Shown: in pieces, positions 44,766 through 56,252 of the stretch
Layout: each line of letters begins with the position of its first letter
How positions within the stretch are numbered: the stretch's first letter is position 1
Assembly (NCBI GenBank): GCA_026120185.1
Contig: JANUWF010001272.1
Location: 310,001 to 374,000 of the forward strand
DNA length: 64,000 nucleotides
From: Voacanga thouarsii
Taxonomy: Eukaryota > Streptophyta > Magnoliopsida > Gentianales > Apocynaceae
Direction: 5' to 3'
Translations under genes and position numbers: made by a program
The notes under the pieces: generated by a model
What the model saw: the letters and a program-made list of their open reading frames with translations, nothing else
Database searches by the model: none
What the model was told of the DNA's origin: nothing

Positions 44766-46456
44766 TGTTGGGTATCTCTCATCATATATGGTGTAGCGGA
44801 AGAATAACAACGAGATACCAACCCAAGATCCACATATGTGTGGAAAAAAGGCATATAGAGAGCGAAGGTAAAAGCTTTTTACTTTTCTTTGATCGTCTGA
44901 AGTATAAAATTTTCTTCTTCAAGTCAAGATATGATCCAGCAATCCTCTTGATCAAAAATCACGAGAGTTGAACATCCAACCACTATAATCACAGTGTGTG
45001 ATTATCTGTAGCAGAAATTCACATGGAGGAGCACTCAAGCACCAAGATTTTCTGCGCTAGCAGAAACAAGATAGCGGCTAGGGTTTGATCAATATCAACG
45101 AGCGAAAGAAAGGAGAAGAAGTCATGTGTGCCTTTAGGGTTGGAGTTGTTTCGTGTCTTATACAACGCAGAAATTTCATGCATATATCCTCTATATATTA
45201 CACAAAATCTGCTGGAAAAATACTCCAATTGAGAATTCTAAAACAGTTAGAATTCCGTAATTATAATTGAAACATCAAGTTCTCACAATTATAATTTGGA
45301 TCATAAATTAAAACTAAATATAATTTGGCTATAACAACTTCTCTTTCTCACAATTAACCTTGTTATGTTATCAAATAACATCTTGAGTATATAATCCTCT
45401 ATTGTGTGTGACAAACGTCTTTGGGATTAATAATCCATAATTAATTAGAATTCATCATATCAATTCTGATCAGGATTGGTTCATTAATTCATCAATTAAT
45501 AAACTCATATTCCCATATCATGAGCGATATCTAGCAACACATTATGACCACCCAATAGTCCAGGAAGTCAAGTGGCTTGACATGAAGCCTTCAATAATAA
45601 ACTACAGTGCAATTAACTCCTTTCACCATACAATATCTCATTCGATTTGGAGTACAAAATTAGTGCCAACCACCTCTAGAATGTATATTAATTCTGGCCC
45701 AAATATAATAGTACTAGTACCAAGAACCCACTACTCTAGATATGTTTCAATTGGAACTGTTTTCAATACACAATCGCCTTTGCTAAGGACTTCTCAAGTA
45801 GTAATTCCTACAAGTGGCCGTGAGATATTCGCCCATACTATTAGGAGTGGCGAATCCTTTATTAATCCTCTCAACTACTTTCGTTTACCTCAAAATGTAC
45901 CCAATATCTATCCCATATGCAGCCCTCAATTTCGCACCAGAGATTAGAATCAAAGCACAATGCTCAGCAAACAAAGTACCTTAGAGATCTGAAGTCTAAG
46001 GATACTTGCACGTTTGCTATATTGAGATTATATCACGGGCACTAAATAGTTATCCATGTGATTATCTCAAAGCTAGGTCATCCAATGAACTTGTTCCGTT
46101 AACAAGCATCTATGTGTTAACTTTGAGTATCTCAATCCTCACAGATATGAAAACCACTGCCTGATCAAATTAGGAAGTCTAACACATGGTAGTCTTAACG
46201 CATTAATGATGTCCAGTCTCAGTAACACTACGACTATGGACTATTTAAGTACTAACACTATACAATGTAATAGGAATCTCATATCATGAACTCTATCATG
46301 ATTTCCTTAACATAATGTTGTACTAGGGACTTTATGTAACAGTTATATTACAAAAAAGTAAACAAAAGAAACTGTAAGATAAATAATGTTTTTTATTAAA
46401 ATAAAATGTATCATATACAACATATTAGTGATTGCCTCTAGGGCATAACACTAATA
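44766..46456 (-). repeat. C2 5' LTR (about 1.69 kb)
   Basis: Matches 30622-32361. The outer end reads CACTAATA, a C-to-T change from the CACTAACA of the other copy. A TATA-like stretch lies on the minus strand near 45190-45203. The frame at 45582-45947 is LTR sequence. Confidence 0.9.
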
Positions 46457-46959
46457 GCAATCTCCAAAACCATAACTTCAACATAGAAAATTGTGATTAC
46501 ATTCATTAAAAGTTGTCCAAAAAGCAATAAAAATCCCCTGTTTAAATATCCCCTTAGATTATACAAGTGTTGGGTTTCAAAAAGGTGTAATTGGGCTTCA
46601 ATTCCAATAAAAATTAAACAGCTCGGATGGTCCTATGATTTGGGTCAGCATCGGTTATGCATTAGAACCGGCGACAGTTCAACTATGCTGACTTGGATTC
46701 TTCATCAGCAAGCAGCTAGTGATGGTTTGTCCCTGCCCCAGTCTGCCTAGTTTTTTTTGTCTCCAAGCTTCCCTCCTTAGTCTCTATCGTTCCCCCTCTT
46801 AAGTGGCCACACGAATGAACATCTAATTATGTTCTTAGCGGTCTTCTAATGTCATCTATGGTCTATCCTAATTCAAGTTTCCATGTGAGCATGGAGGTTA
46901 GCTCAAAATTGCTTAGCTCATACTTTTGTCAATGGCTCTTGTGCATTGACTTGAGCATC
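46457..46959 (-). repeat. G3 LTR inner piece and 3' untranslated region
   Basis: 46457-46461 (GCAAT) is the right flank of C2. The first 150 bases or so continue the G3 LTR; the rest, up to the pol tail near 46960, is the non-coding stretch between pol and LTR. The exact LTR edge could not be fixed. No gene seen. Confidence 0.5.
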
Positions 46960-48230
46960 TTTTCCCCTTTCGTGCCATTGTGCCACCTCGCTTGGGTAAT
47001 TCCTATCATTTCCCCCTTCTTGAAGTTGATTCGTCGTCGAATCATCAACTAGATCATAAGGAGAATTGTCACCAATAATAAAAATGGCACTTATATTATA
47101 CTCACTCAGAAGGTCTATCTTGTATACATTGTCGCTGTATCACTCCAATACTTGGAATTATCCATCTCTTCGAATGTTAAGCTCTGTTTTTATGCACATT
47201 AGGAATCTTTCCTTCTGCAAGTGCATCCGTACCCAATCACTCGATTCGAAGACCACTTTTGTCTTTCCCTTGTTTCATTTGAAAGCGATATCCTCATTAT
47301 GGTTCTCTATAATGGCCTTAACCATCTTCTGCAATGATTTAACCATTTCTACCTTTTGCTTGCCATGAAGACTTCAACTCTCATCTGCAGGCAAAGGAAT
47401 CTTGTCCAAGGGGTTTGTGGTTTGAAACCACAGGCAATTTGAAATGGAGAAAAAGAAGTAGTAGAATGAATAGTGTGATTATAGGCAAAATCTATATGGA
47501 GAATGCACTCCTTCTAATTCTTCAATTTTCACTTCATAATAGCTCTTATGAGATGTGAGAGAGTTCTTCTATTCACCACCTCCATATGGCCAAGCCCCAA
47601 GATGTAGAAAACAACAAGTTAGTTTCCATTTTGCCCAAAGAATACTCCAAAAATGACTAAGGAATTTGTCATATCTATCAGACATAGCGCTTTGGGGAAT
47701 TATATGCAACCTTACCACCTCTTTTGAAAAATAATCGTGCAATATGAGTATCATTATTAGTTTTACTATAAGCAATAAAATATGCTATTTTTGAAAACAT
47801 ATCTACATCTACAAATATATAATCTTTTCCTCCCATAGACCTAGGCAACCCCAATATAAAATCCATGGATATATCCAGCCAAGGTGCACTAGGAGTTGGA
47901 AAATGTGTGTTTATAAGCCTTAGTGAAGTGATTTAGATTTAGCCATCTTACAAGTAAGACATAAGTCGTAATGCCTCTCAATATCTTCTTTCATCTTAAG
48001 CCAATAAAAATGTTCTTGGAGAATGCTCAAAGTTTTGGTAACCCTAAAATGTCCCATCAACCTGACATGGGCTTCCTTCACCAACAACTCTCTCATAGAC
48101 CCCTTAGGCATGCATAGCTTCCATTCCCTAAATAAGAACCCATTATGCTTGTAAAATTTATCAAGACCCCCTCTCTCAAAAGCAAGATAAATTTTAGCCA
48201 ACTCCTCATCTTTTTCATACAATTCTTTAA
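46960..48230 (-). pseudogene. G3 integrase and polyprotein tail
   Basis: The zinc-binding N-terminus is open at 47920-48222: KEAHVRLMGHFRVTKTLSIL and DIERHYDLCLTCKMAKSKS. The core starts with MDFILGLPRSMGGKDYIFVD (47678-47866, first catalytic Asp) and continues in another frame with [20 protein letters not shown], where the second Asp is kept. Near 47380-47500 the minus strand gives NHTIHSTTSFSPFQIACGFK, typical after the DDE core. The tail near 46990-47060 reads TNQLQEGGNDRN, like G1. Stops and frameshifts are frequent. Confidence 0.8.
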
Positions 48231-49238
48231 GAAAGTCAATACCAAGAAATTTAGCATTATTTGAGTTGAGAAGTAAATATCTTCATGACATGGCATCCGT
48301 TACCACATTCTCTTCACATTTCTTGTATTTGATAACATAAGGAAATGCTCCTACAAATTCCATCCACTTGGCATCGCTCTTGTTGATTTTTTGTTGTCCT
48401 TTGAGGCAAAATTTAATGTTACCAACGGAAGAAGGTCGTCACTAGAGCATGTAATCCTTGTCATAGGTTGAGTAGTTCAAAGTAACTCCAGACAACTTCT
48501 CACTTGGTTGAGTAGTTCAAGTTGGCTTTAGTTTTTTGGTCTTGTGTCGAGAAGGCTCCTATAGCCTTCCCACTTGCATCACACTCAACTTCAAAGGCTT
48601 TATCAAAATTAGGTAATGAAAGGAGTAGGGCTTGGCTCAAATTTTCCTTCAAGGTATTAAAGGCTTTCTCTTGTGGTTTTTGCCATTGAAACCCAGCTAT
48701 ATTCCTTACTACCTCGGTTAATGGGGTGGCTATGGTGCTAAAGTTCCTAATGAACCTCCTATAGAAACTTGCCAGCCTATGGAAATTCTTAACATCGGTC
48801 ATGGTTTTAGGGGTAGGCCACTTGCCCTAATTTTCTGCTCATCAACCTTTATATCTTTAGAACTCACCACAAAACCCAGAAATGTGACTTTTTCCATGCA
48901 AAATAAGTATTTATCAGTGTTGGCATGCAATGTTTCCTTCCTAAGAGCATTAAGCATGCATTTGAGATGATTTAAGTATTCCTCATGTGACTTACTATAA
49001 ACAAGAATATCATCAAAATATACCACAACAAATTTCCCAAGTAATTCTATCATGACATGATGCATTAATCTCATGAAAGTGCTACATGCATTGGAGAGAC
49101 CAAAAGGCCCAAAAGGCATCACAAGCCACTCATATAATCCTTATTTTATTTTAAAAGTAATTTTTCGTTCATCATTCTCCGTAATATTAATTTGATGATA
49201 ACTGAATTTCAACTCAATTTTTGAGAAAACACATGCTC
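48231..49238 (-). pseudogene. G3 reverse transcriptase and RNase H
   Basis: From 49238 leftwards: VFSKIELKFSYHQINI, then [20 protein letters not shown] and the catalytic [13 protein letters not shown] (48799-49122). The thumb and RNase H start follow at 48500-48802: FHRLASFYRRFIRNFSTIAT and FEVECDASGKAIGAFSTQ, with the RNase H Asp. The upstream part of reverse transcriptase is cut at 49238 by A1; its continuation is at 54846-55453. Frames are interrupted several times. Confidence 0.85.
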
Positions 49239-50814
49239 TGATAGGGCTAAAATCACTATTTTTTTTCTAGTTATTTGTGGTTATTTTGAGATACATTCAT
49301 TGTAATAACTAGGCATATTTCTTCCTATTTGACATTTTACTTCTAAAAAATATTTTTGGTAAATTTGTATAGATTTAAGTAGATTTCGATCAAAAAGTGA
49401 ACAATTCCAGAACAAACCTGGCGCCAGGCCCAGCTAAGGGACCAGGCACTGGGTCCATTCTGGTCGACCAGAAGAAATCATGACAACCTTTAGGAGGAAA
49501 ACATAATAGACCTAGCACTGGGTTAGGCAAATGGACCAGGCACTGGGTCTATTCTGTTCGGCCAGCAAAAATTTATAATAAGAATAGAATGTACCGAGCG
49601 CCAAGTGGGTCGAAGCTACCCGGCACCATGCCCTTTTTGGAAGGCGAAAATCTTTAACACGAATTTAGGAATTTCCCAAAGATTTTGGTATTTTCTAATT
49701 CTTACTCAGCCAAGATCTCTCAAGCAACGATTTTAGCATCTGAAAGGGCTATAAAAGTAAGAGAAAAAACACGAGAACACATAGACATATGGAGGTGGAT
49801 TTAAAAGCAAGAATTCCCAATCACTCATTCAAGGAGGAATTCACCCAATCAAGAAGGATTGTTCAAGACAGTCTTCAAGGGTGAAGAAAGTGGCATGTCT
49901 ATAAGTGCTTTTTTTTATCTTTGTTTTTTTTCCTTTAGAAATGTTGTATTCAGTGTTTTTATTGTAATTTAACATTATTTTGGGATTCAAGATTCTATTT
50001 TAATTTAGTTATTTGATCAATTCTTTATCATCTTTGGTGTTTGATTACTTGATATCTTTTGTTATTGATGCGAGTTCTTCTAATTGACTTCGAAAAAATG
50101 ATGTTAGGAATTTTAATGGATTGATTTTGTATTTGTTAAATCTTGATGGACTTGAACGCCGTAGTTAAGATTATAGGACTAAATGATCAAAGATTAGTTG
50201 ATTTGGCCTTGATAGAGGGTCATTAGCTAATTTCATGTTTTTAAGGAATTGATATTCATGTATATTTTGGTTAGGATGGCTTGAATAACAAATCTACTAA
50301 TGGAATCAAAATATAATGATGAGCTTAATACATGTTTTAGTTAGGTTAACTTGATTTACAAATCCGTTAATATGAACGAAAATATAGGGTTCTATGGATT
50401 GACAAACGAAGTAGAATTTATCTGAGTGGATTCATGACTTGACAAACGATTGAATTTTCCTTTACATTCCTTTATGATGCCAAGATGATAATTACCTGAC
50501 GGAATTGCTAGTTGGTTCATTATCATATTTTCTAAGATAATTGTCTAAATTGCAAATTACTACATCCTTGAGTTGTATATGTTTTTTTTATTTTTTTTTA
50601 TTTTATCATTTCATTTGGTTGGTTAAACAATGAATGAGATGTGATTAGTGTGAACTTGTTCATTTAAGGATTGATACTCGTTAATTCCCTATGATATGCT
50701 TGCGATGAGTATACTTGCTCGTATGTGTATTTTGGGATTAATGTTTTAATTAAAACTTGACTAAGGGGTGGATTTAAATTTGATAATTTTTATACACCCA
50801 AAATTTACACATCA
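49239..50814 (+). repeat. A1 5' LTR (1576 bp)
   Basis: TG at 49239 and CA at 50814. The first 1.1 kb matches 53713-54845. It includes a GC-rich stretch with CTGGCGCCAGG and repeated GGACCAGGCACTGGGTC near 49418-49640. No coding region. Confidence 0.85.
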
Positions 50815-50840
50815 AGTTTTTAGCGCCGTTACCGGGGACC
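50815..50840 (+). other. A1 primer-binding site (tRNA-Asp type)
   Basis: TAGCGCCGTTACCGGGGACC differs from the common plant form TGGCGCCGTTGCCGGGGA at two positions. This form is complementary to a tRNA-Asp 3' end and is characteristic of Athila, Tat and Ogre lineages. Confidence 0.85.
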
Positions 50841-51395
50841 AATATCATAAAAGCTTAGATTTTGTTAATTTAACCATGTTTATATGTTTATATATCCATA
50901 TGTTTATATGTATATATGTGAATATGTATATATATTCCTTGTATAAATAGGAGCTAGATCTTGTTATTTGCAATATTGTGTGACTTAATTAGCATAGTTC
51001 ATGTTGTACTTGTAGATGCAACTAACTTTTGTGTTTAGGTAGTTTACGAATATATCTAATGTGTGTTTTTTTATTTTCTTTATTTTTCTATTAATTGTTT
51101 TTCCCTTTTGTTTTTGTTTTTTCTTTTCTTTCCTTTTCTCTTATTTTTTTTTTCTTTTTGATTTGATTTCTGTTTTTCTTTCAACGCGAGGTTAAAATTT
51201 TTATCATACATAAGCAACAATAGGGATATATGTGGCCATGGATACAAAGTCAAATTAGCTATAATAATGATACGTTGGCAAGATTGCAATCTCCTATTAA
51301 TGCTTTTATGTTAGACGTCACTTGAAGTTTTAATCAAATCCTTTGTTGCTAACACAAGCACGTCCCTTAGGGGGTACAAAGAACCTTCCTAACGA
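50841..51395 (+). other. A1 leader
   Basis: AT-rich, with a run of TATATG-like repeats near 50880-50940 and a pyrimidine-rich stretch near 51060-51190. No gene seen. Confidence 0.5.
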
Positions 51396-51962
51396 ATGAG
51401 CCATCAAAGAACACAACTATCCAAGTTGGTTGAAGAAGTCATAAAGGTCCATACACTCACACAAGAGGACCCCCTAGGAGAAAAGAAAGTATATAAGGAA
51501 CAACTGCCCAGTATGATGGGGAAAGTTTATTATTCTAATCTATGCTCTAATATTTCAAATTTCTTTTTGTCACAAGATTTGTTAGGTTCCTCTCAAATCT
51601 TGGAGAACAATGGTGCAAATGATGATGTGTTGAATTTATCATGTCTTAAGGAGTTAGATCTTTCAACATTACAACATAAGAAGTCCTTGGAGGATGGTGG
51701 TAATTTCTACCCTTCACTCCATTCAAAGAGAGGTAACTTAGTTTTTGTAGATGTGTCAAAAAGTAAGGATTTCTTGATCCCATCTTTAAGAACTCAATTG
51801 ATATGTTTTAAGGGGAATTTTCATTGTGACAAATCTTTCGAAGGGTTAATTGGTGATTTCGGAGTTGATGCATCCGTTAGATACCATAGGCATATTGAAA
51901 AAGATATTTGCATGTCTATAGAAATGTTAGAACATAAGGTTGATGTGTTTTCCTTTGCTTAG
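51396..51962 (+). CDS. Unknown 188-residue ORF inside A1
   Basis: An intact frame from ATG to TAG, starting MSHQRTQLSKLVEEVIKVHT and ending EHKVDVFSFA. It is the longest open frame in A1 and one of the few long frames in the window without a stop. I see no zinc knuckle, protease or polymerase motif, no signal peptide and no clear membrane segment. Residues 30-60 contain MMGKVYYSNLCSN and later RTQLICFKGNFHCDKSFEG; the few Cys and His do not form a known pattern. It sits where gag starts in autonomous relatives, so it might be a worn gag N-terminus, or a chance frame. Function unknown. Confidence 0.35.
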   Translation: MSHQRTQLSKLVEEVIKVHTLTQEDPLGEKKVYKEQLPSMMGKVYYSNLCSNISNFFLSQDLLGSSQILENNGANDDVLNLSCLKELDLSTLQHKKSLEDGGNFYPSLHSKRGNLVFVDVSKSKDFLIPSLRTQLICFKGNFHCDKSFEGLIGDFGVDASVRYHRHIEKDICMSIEMLEHKVDVFSFA

Positions 51963-53690
51963 AAAAAAAATGTTTTCATGCACATTACCTTTTTCAAAAA
52001 CCTTCTTTCTTTCTACATTCATCATATATGTCTTCTACTTTGAGCTTTCATCTCTTTTCCAAAGGTTTGACAAGGAAACATGATGAGTGAGACGAGTTTG
52101 TATCTTTGTTTTTTGTTTGGTTTTGTTTGGGTTGTTGTGTGTTATTTCCCACAAATAAGGAAAATATTTTCCATCTTAAGTGTGGGGGAGTAAGTCGTGT
52201 CTTTATTTGCTTTCTTAGGATTTTTTAGTATTTTTTTTAGTTTGTTTTCTTTTATTTAGGTGTTTTTTTATTTTGTTATTATTTTTCTTGAGTTGTTATT
52301 TGTGTTTTGTTTTATAGGTAGCAATAAAGTCCTCCTGAATATGTCCTTCTCTTCATTTCCAGTTTTGATATCTATTAGCACTTTATTGCACTTGGGAAGT
52401 ATTACCCATTTATTATTTTTTTCCCTTTGGAGATGCTTTCTTGTGTTTATTTTTTTGCCAATGAGAACATTGTCCAATATAAGTATGGTGGAGTGATTTG
52501 GTGATATTCTTTGTCCAATTTTTTGTCAATTTATCTTGGTGTTTTCATGGTATTGAGCTACTTTGGAAACATTTAGTTTAAAAGATTTTGATTGAAAAAT
52601 AACTTTGTTGCAAGTTCCTTGAAAGCTTTGAACAGTTGAAGATTTAAAAGTTTGGAACTTTTAGAGCTAATTCGCAATGAAAGTATTTTCGTTTCTCCAT
52701 TCTTCTTCTTTTTTAATTTTGGTCTTCTTAGCTGTACTTTTAATTTTGTATCTTTGGCTGTTGAGGACAATGTCCAATTTAAGTGTAGGGGGGAGAATGA
52801 TGTTGAAGTAATATTTTTTCCTATCATTTTTGTGAAAAGTTTTGAAATTTTCAGTGGTTTTCATTGTTAAGCAAGGTTGTAATTCATTTCGTTACTTGGA
52901 TATGATTTTTTGTTATTCATGTGGTGGAATTTTTGTGAAATTGGTTTATTGGATAAGATGTTTGTCAAGACTTGAGAATTTGGATTAATTTTGTGTATGT
53001 ATTGGTTTTTGAAAGTTATTTGACTCATTTAGTTTGAATATGGAGGATATGATGAATATGAGAAGAGTTTATTGGCTAACTCTTCTAATATGTATTTAAA
53101 TTTTTCTTGCCTTTAAGTTGTGATGAAGAACGTGAGTTGATAAAAGGTATTTGAGAGGAAAGATTGTGGAGAATTGTGAAAAATTACATGAATGAGTTAA
53201 TTGTTTCCTCTTTGAAGATAAGAAAAAAAAAATTATTTTTGCTTGATATGGGGGCCAATATGGATAGTGAAGAGAAATCCATGCACTTAAGGCTATCAAT
53301 TCCCTAAGTCATTAAAAAAAATAGAGAGAAAAAGATTGGAGTGCTTTCCTTACATCATGACTTAAGTTGTGCAGTTTTTGGATCTATAATGCTTGAGTTG
53401 GTAGATAGCTTGACTTATGCTATTCATGCTATCTATATTTGTACTTAAAGAATGAAATAATTTTCTTAGACTAAGGTATACACTTAATTAATTTAACTTC
53501 AAGAGTTTTGTGATGTCTTATCAAATATTTCAAAGTTTGAATTGTTTTCAAAATGGTGTGAATGATGAGAGATGTATCTAAAGTTTGAAGGGAAGTTATA
53601 ATTCCAAGTATTTTCTAAATAGATTTTTGGAAGGACAAAGAACTTGTATTTCCTTTATGATTTTTTTTTTTTTTTTGGGATGAAAGTGTT
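51963..53690 (+). other. A1 non-coding interior with repeated polypurine-like modules
   Basis: No gene was recognised. Three modules occur: CTTAAGTGTGGGGGAG at about 52175-52190, GAACATTGTCCAATATAAGTATGGTGGAG at 52465-52493 and GGACAATGTCCAATTTAAGTGTAGGGGGGAG at 52765-52795. They resemble one another and the true polypurine tract before the 3' LTR, and lie about 300 bases apart. Confidence 0.6.
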
Positions 53691-53712
53691 TAAGTTCATG
53701 TGTGGGGGTATG
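53691..53712 (+). other. A1 polypurine tract
   Basis: TAAGTTCATGTGTGGGGGTATG lies directly before the 3' LTR start TGATAGGGG at 53713. It resembles the interior modules of A1. Confidence 0.75.
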
Positions 53713-54845
53713 TGATAGGGGATAAAATTACCATTATTTCCTAGTAATTTGAGGTTGTTTTGAGATACATTCATTGTAATAACTAGCCATATTCTTTCCT
53801 ATTTGACATTTTACTTGTAAAAAACTATTTTTTGGGGGGTAAATTTATGAAAATTTGAGTAGATTTCGAGAAAAAAGTGAACTATTCCAGAACAGACCTG
53901 GCATCAAGCCCAGCCAAGGGACCAAGTGTTGAGTCCATTCTGGTTGAGCAGAACAAATAAAGCCAAGCTTCAGGAAGAAAACATAACAGGCCTGGTGTCG
54001 GGTCGGGCAAGTGGACTAGGAGTCGGTCGATTATGTCCAGGCCGCAAAATCAGAGCAAAAATTCAAAAAAAAGAACATAATGTACTTGGCACTAGGTGGA
54101 TAGAAGGTACCTGACACCAGACTCGCTCTGGAAGGCTAAAATCTTGTGTATGAATTTAGGAATTTTACAAATATTTCGATATTTTCTAATTCCTGCTCAA
54201 CTAAGATCTCTCAAGAAACAATTTTAGCATCCAAAAAGGGCTATAAAAGCAAAAGAAAACACAAGAGAACACATAGACATGTGGAGGTGTATTCAAAAGC
54301 AAAAATTCCCAATCACTCATTGAAGGAGGAATTCACCCAATCAAGAAGGATTGTTCAAGAGAGTATTCAAGGGTGAAGAAAGAGGCATGTCTATGAGTGC
54401 TTTCTTTAATCTTTGTTTTCTTTTCCTTCAGCAATGGTGTATTCAATATTTTTATTATAATTTAACATTATTTTGGGATTTACGATTATGTGTTAATTTC
54501 ATTATTTGATCAATTCTTTATTATCTTTGGTGTTTGATTACTTGATATCTTCCTTTATTGATACGAGTTCTTCTAATTGACTTCAACAAAATGATGTTAG
54601 GTGTTTCATTGCATTGATTTTGCATTTGTTAAATCTTGATGGACTTGAATGACAAAGTTAAGATTATAGGACTAAGTGATTAAAGATTAGTTGATTTCGC
54701 CTTGACAGAGGGTCATTAGCTAATTTTATGATTTTTAAAAATTTGAGATTCATGTATATTTTGGTTAGGATGGCTTGATCAATGAATCTGCTAATTTAAT
54801 CAAAATATAATGATGATCTTAATGCATGTTTTGGTTATGTTAGCT
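53713..54845 (+). repeat. A1 3' LTR, 3' end missing
   Basis: Matches 49239 to about 50350. Homology stops after GGTTATGTTAGCT, where G3 coding sequence starts. About 460 bases of the LTR end are missing. Confidence 0.85.
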
Positions 54846-55453
54846 ATTCAACTTGCCTTTGCAACTCCTTAGCCTCCTCCGGGTTAAACCTATATGCTGG
54901 TCAATTTGGAATGATGGCTCAGGGGAAGAAGTCGATTTGGTACTCAATCCCTCTAATTGGTAGCAATTCTTCTAGAACCTTATTTGGGAACACATCCTAT
55001 AATTCCTCAATAATTCATGCAATATGTTTAGGCAAAGTAAAAGTAGGCTCATTAGTAGTTACATAACCACACTTGCAATAGAGAAGTAACATCGGCTCTG
55101 TTACTTCTATTGCTTTGATGCCTTCATTACCCTGAGCAAATAAGTTCACTCTTTTTTTCTCTCCCCTTTCTTGCTTTTGCACTCTTATTTCTTTCTTTTG
55201 TGCTCTTTTTCTTTATGCACTCGTTCTTTTTATTCGCTCTCTTTTCTTTTTCCTTTTTACCTCCCTCTTAGCTCCCACTTGACTGCTCCTTTTCTTTTCT
55301 CTCTCCCTTATTATCATTTGATCTATTCTCATTTCACCAGGACTTATGGGTAAGAAACATATTTCTTTCCCCCACTTTCTCATGGTGTCGGTGGTCTTTT
55401 TCCCATTGTGTACTACACTCCAATCATATTACCATGACTTTCCAAGAAGTAGG
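54846..55453 (-). pseudogene. G3 protease C-terminus to start of reverse transcriptase
   Basis: Right to left the minus strand reads a degenerate LLGKSW, a stretch corresponding to GKKIILLPLS in G1 (here GKEICFLPISPGEMRIDQM), a long Lys/Arg/Glu-rich linker (about 55140-55330), and then LLPIRGIEYQIDFFP and NPEEAKELQRQVE, the entry into reverse transcriptase. About 80 residues of reverse transcriptase expected between this point and 49238 are missing, so DNA was deleted at the A1 right boundary. The right edge meets C3 at 55454. Confidence 0.75.
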
Positions 55454-56252
55454 TGTTAGGATTGTACCCGAGAAGCAATCACTTGTACAATGTATTTTAT
55501 ACATTAAATCAAAATTTGACATTCTTTTCCATTCAATTTCTTTTGTTATATGTTTTTGCGTATAAAGGTATTAGATAAAGTTCCAAGTACTACATTGTGT
55601 GAAGGAAATTTTGTAATGAGGTTCCTACTATACTGAATTGTGTTTGTGCTTAAATTATCCCTAGTTATAGTATTAAGGATATAGGACATCATTAATGCAC
55701 TTAGACTAACATTTGTTATACTTCTTGTTTTGATCAAGCTGTAGGTCTCTCGTCCGTGAGTATTATGATACTCTAGATGCTTGTTGTTTGAACAAGTATA
55801 TTGGATGACCTAGATATGGGATAATCACATTGATAAGTATTTAGTGCCAGTGATAGAATTTCGTTATAGCAAATGTTCAAGTATCCTTAGACTAAAGAAC
55901 TCCAACATACTTTGTTTGCTAAGTATTGTACTTTGATTAGAATCTCTGTAGTCTTTATAAGACTGCCTATGTGTTGGACATTGGGTACAATGTGAAATAA
56001 AAAAAAGTTAGTTCAAATGGTCAATAAAAGATTCACCACTCCTAATAGTATGAGCGAATATCTCAAGGCTACTTGCAGGAATCATTACTCAAGAACTACT
56101 TGCCAAGGTGACTATGTGTTGAAAATAGTTCCAATTGATACACATGATGAGTAATGGATTCCGAGAACAAGTACTAAAATTTTTGGGCTAGAATTAATTA
56201 ATATTCTGGAGGGAGTTGACACTAATTTCATACTCTAAACTGAATGAGAAAT
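55454..56252 (+). repeat. C3 5' LTR, first 799 bp
   Basis: Aligns with the first 800 bases of the C2 LTR read on its coding strand, including AGGACATCATTAATGC and TAATAGTATGAGCGAATATC. Homology ends at 56252, where T4 begins. Confidence 0.8.

Larger units (their letters stand above)
30622..46456 (-). mobile_element. C2: Ty1/copia element, Angela/Tork-like, hosts T3
   Basis: Two LTRs of about 1.7 kb (30622-32361 and 44766-46456) flank an interior that encodes, from right to left, gag, protease, pre-integrase zinc region, integrase, reverse transcriptase and RNase H. A primer-binding site sits beside the right LTR. The LTR start on the minus strand, TGTTAGTGTTATGCC, resembles the Angela group. 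Flanks GAAAT (30617-30621) and GCAAT (46457-46461) form a duplication with one change. T3 splits the integrase gene at 34440/41170. All genes are broken. Confidence 0.9.
49239..54845 (+). mobile_element. A1: non-autonomous LTR element with Athila/Tat-type primer-binding site
   Basis: The 5' LTR (TGATAGGG start, 1576 bases) is followed by TAGCGCCGTTACCGGGGA, the primer site used by Athila/Tat gypsy elements. The 3' LTR starts at 53713 with the same TGATAGGG and is cut at 54845. The interior is only about 2.9 kb and contains no gag, protease, polymerase or integrase that I can recognise, so it would depend on another element. One unknown 188-codon frame is present. A1 lies inside the G3 reverse transcriptase gene. 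Confidence 0.85.
12780..55453 (-). mobile_element. G3: old Ty3/gypsy element split by T1, C2, A1 and C3
   Basis: The parts are LTR pieces at about 12780-12993, 30518-30621 and 46457 to about 46600, pol at 46960-49238, and the protease-to-reverse transcriptase region at 54846-55453, all on the minus strand and in the right order. Joined in thought across T1, the first two pieces follow the G2 LTR (TCTCTAAA..CTTTTG.ATAAT..GTCTTAGTTGCTTT) without a break. This shows that T1 sits inside an LTR of this family. The outer left edge is approximate; the gag end and 5' LTR are not seen and would lie beyond C3. Confidence 0.65.
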
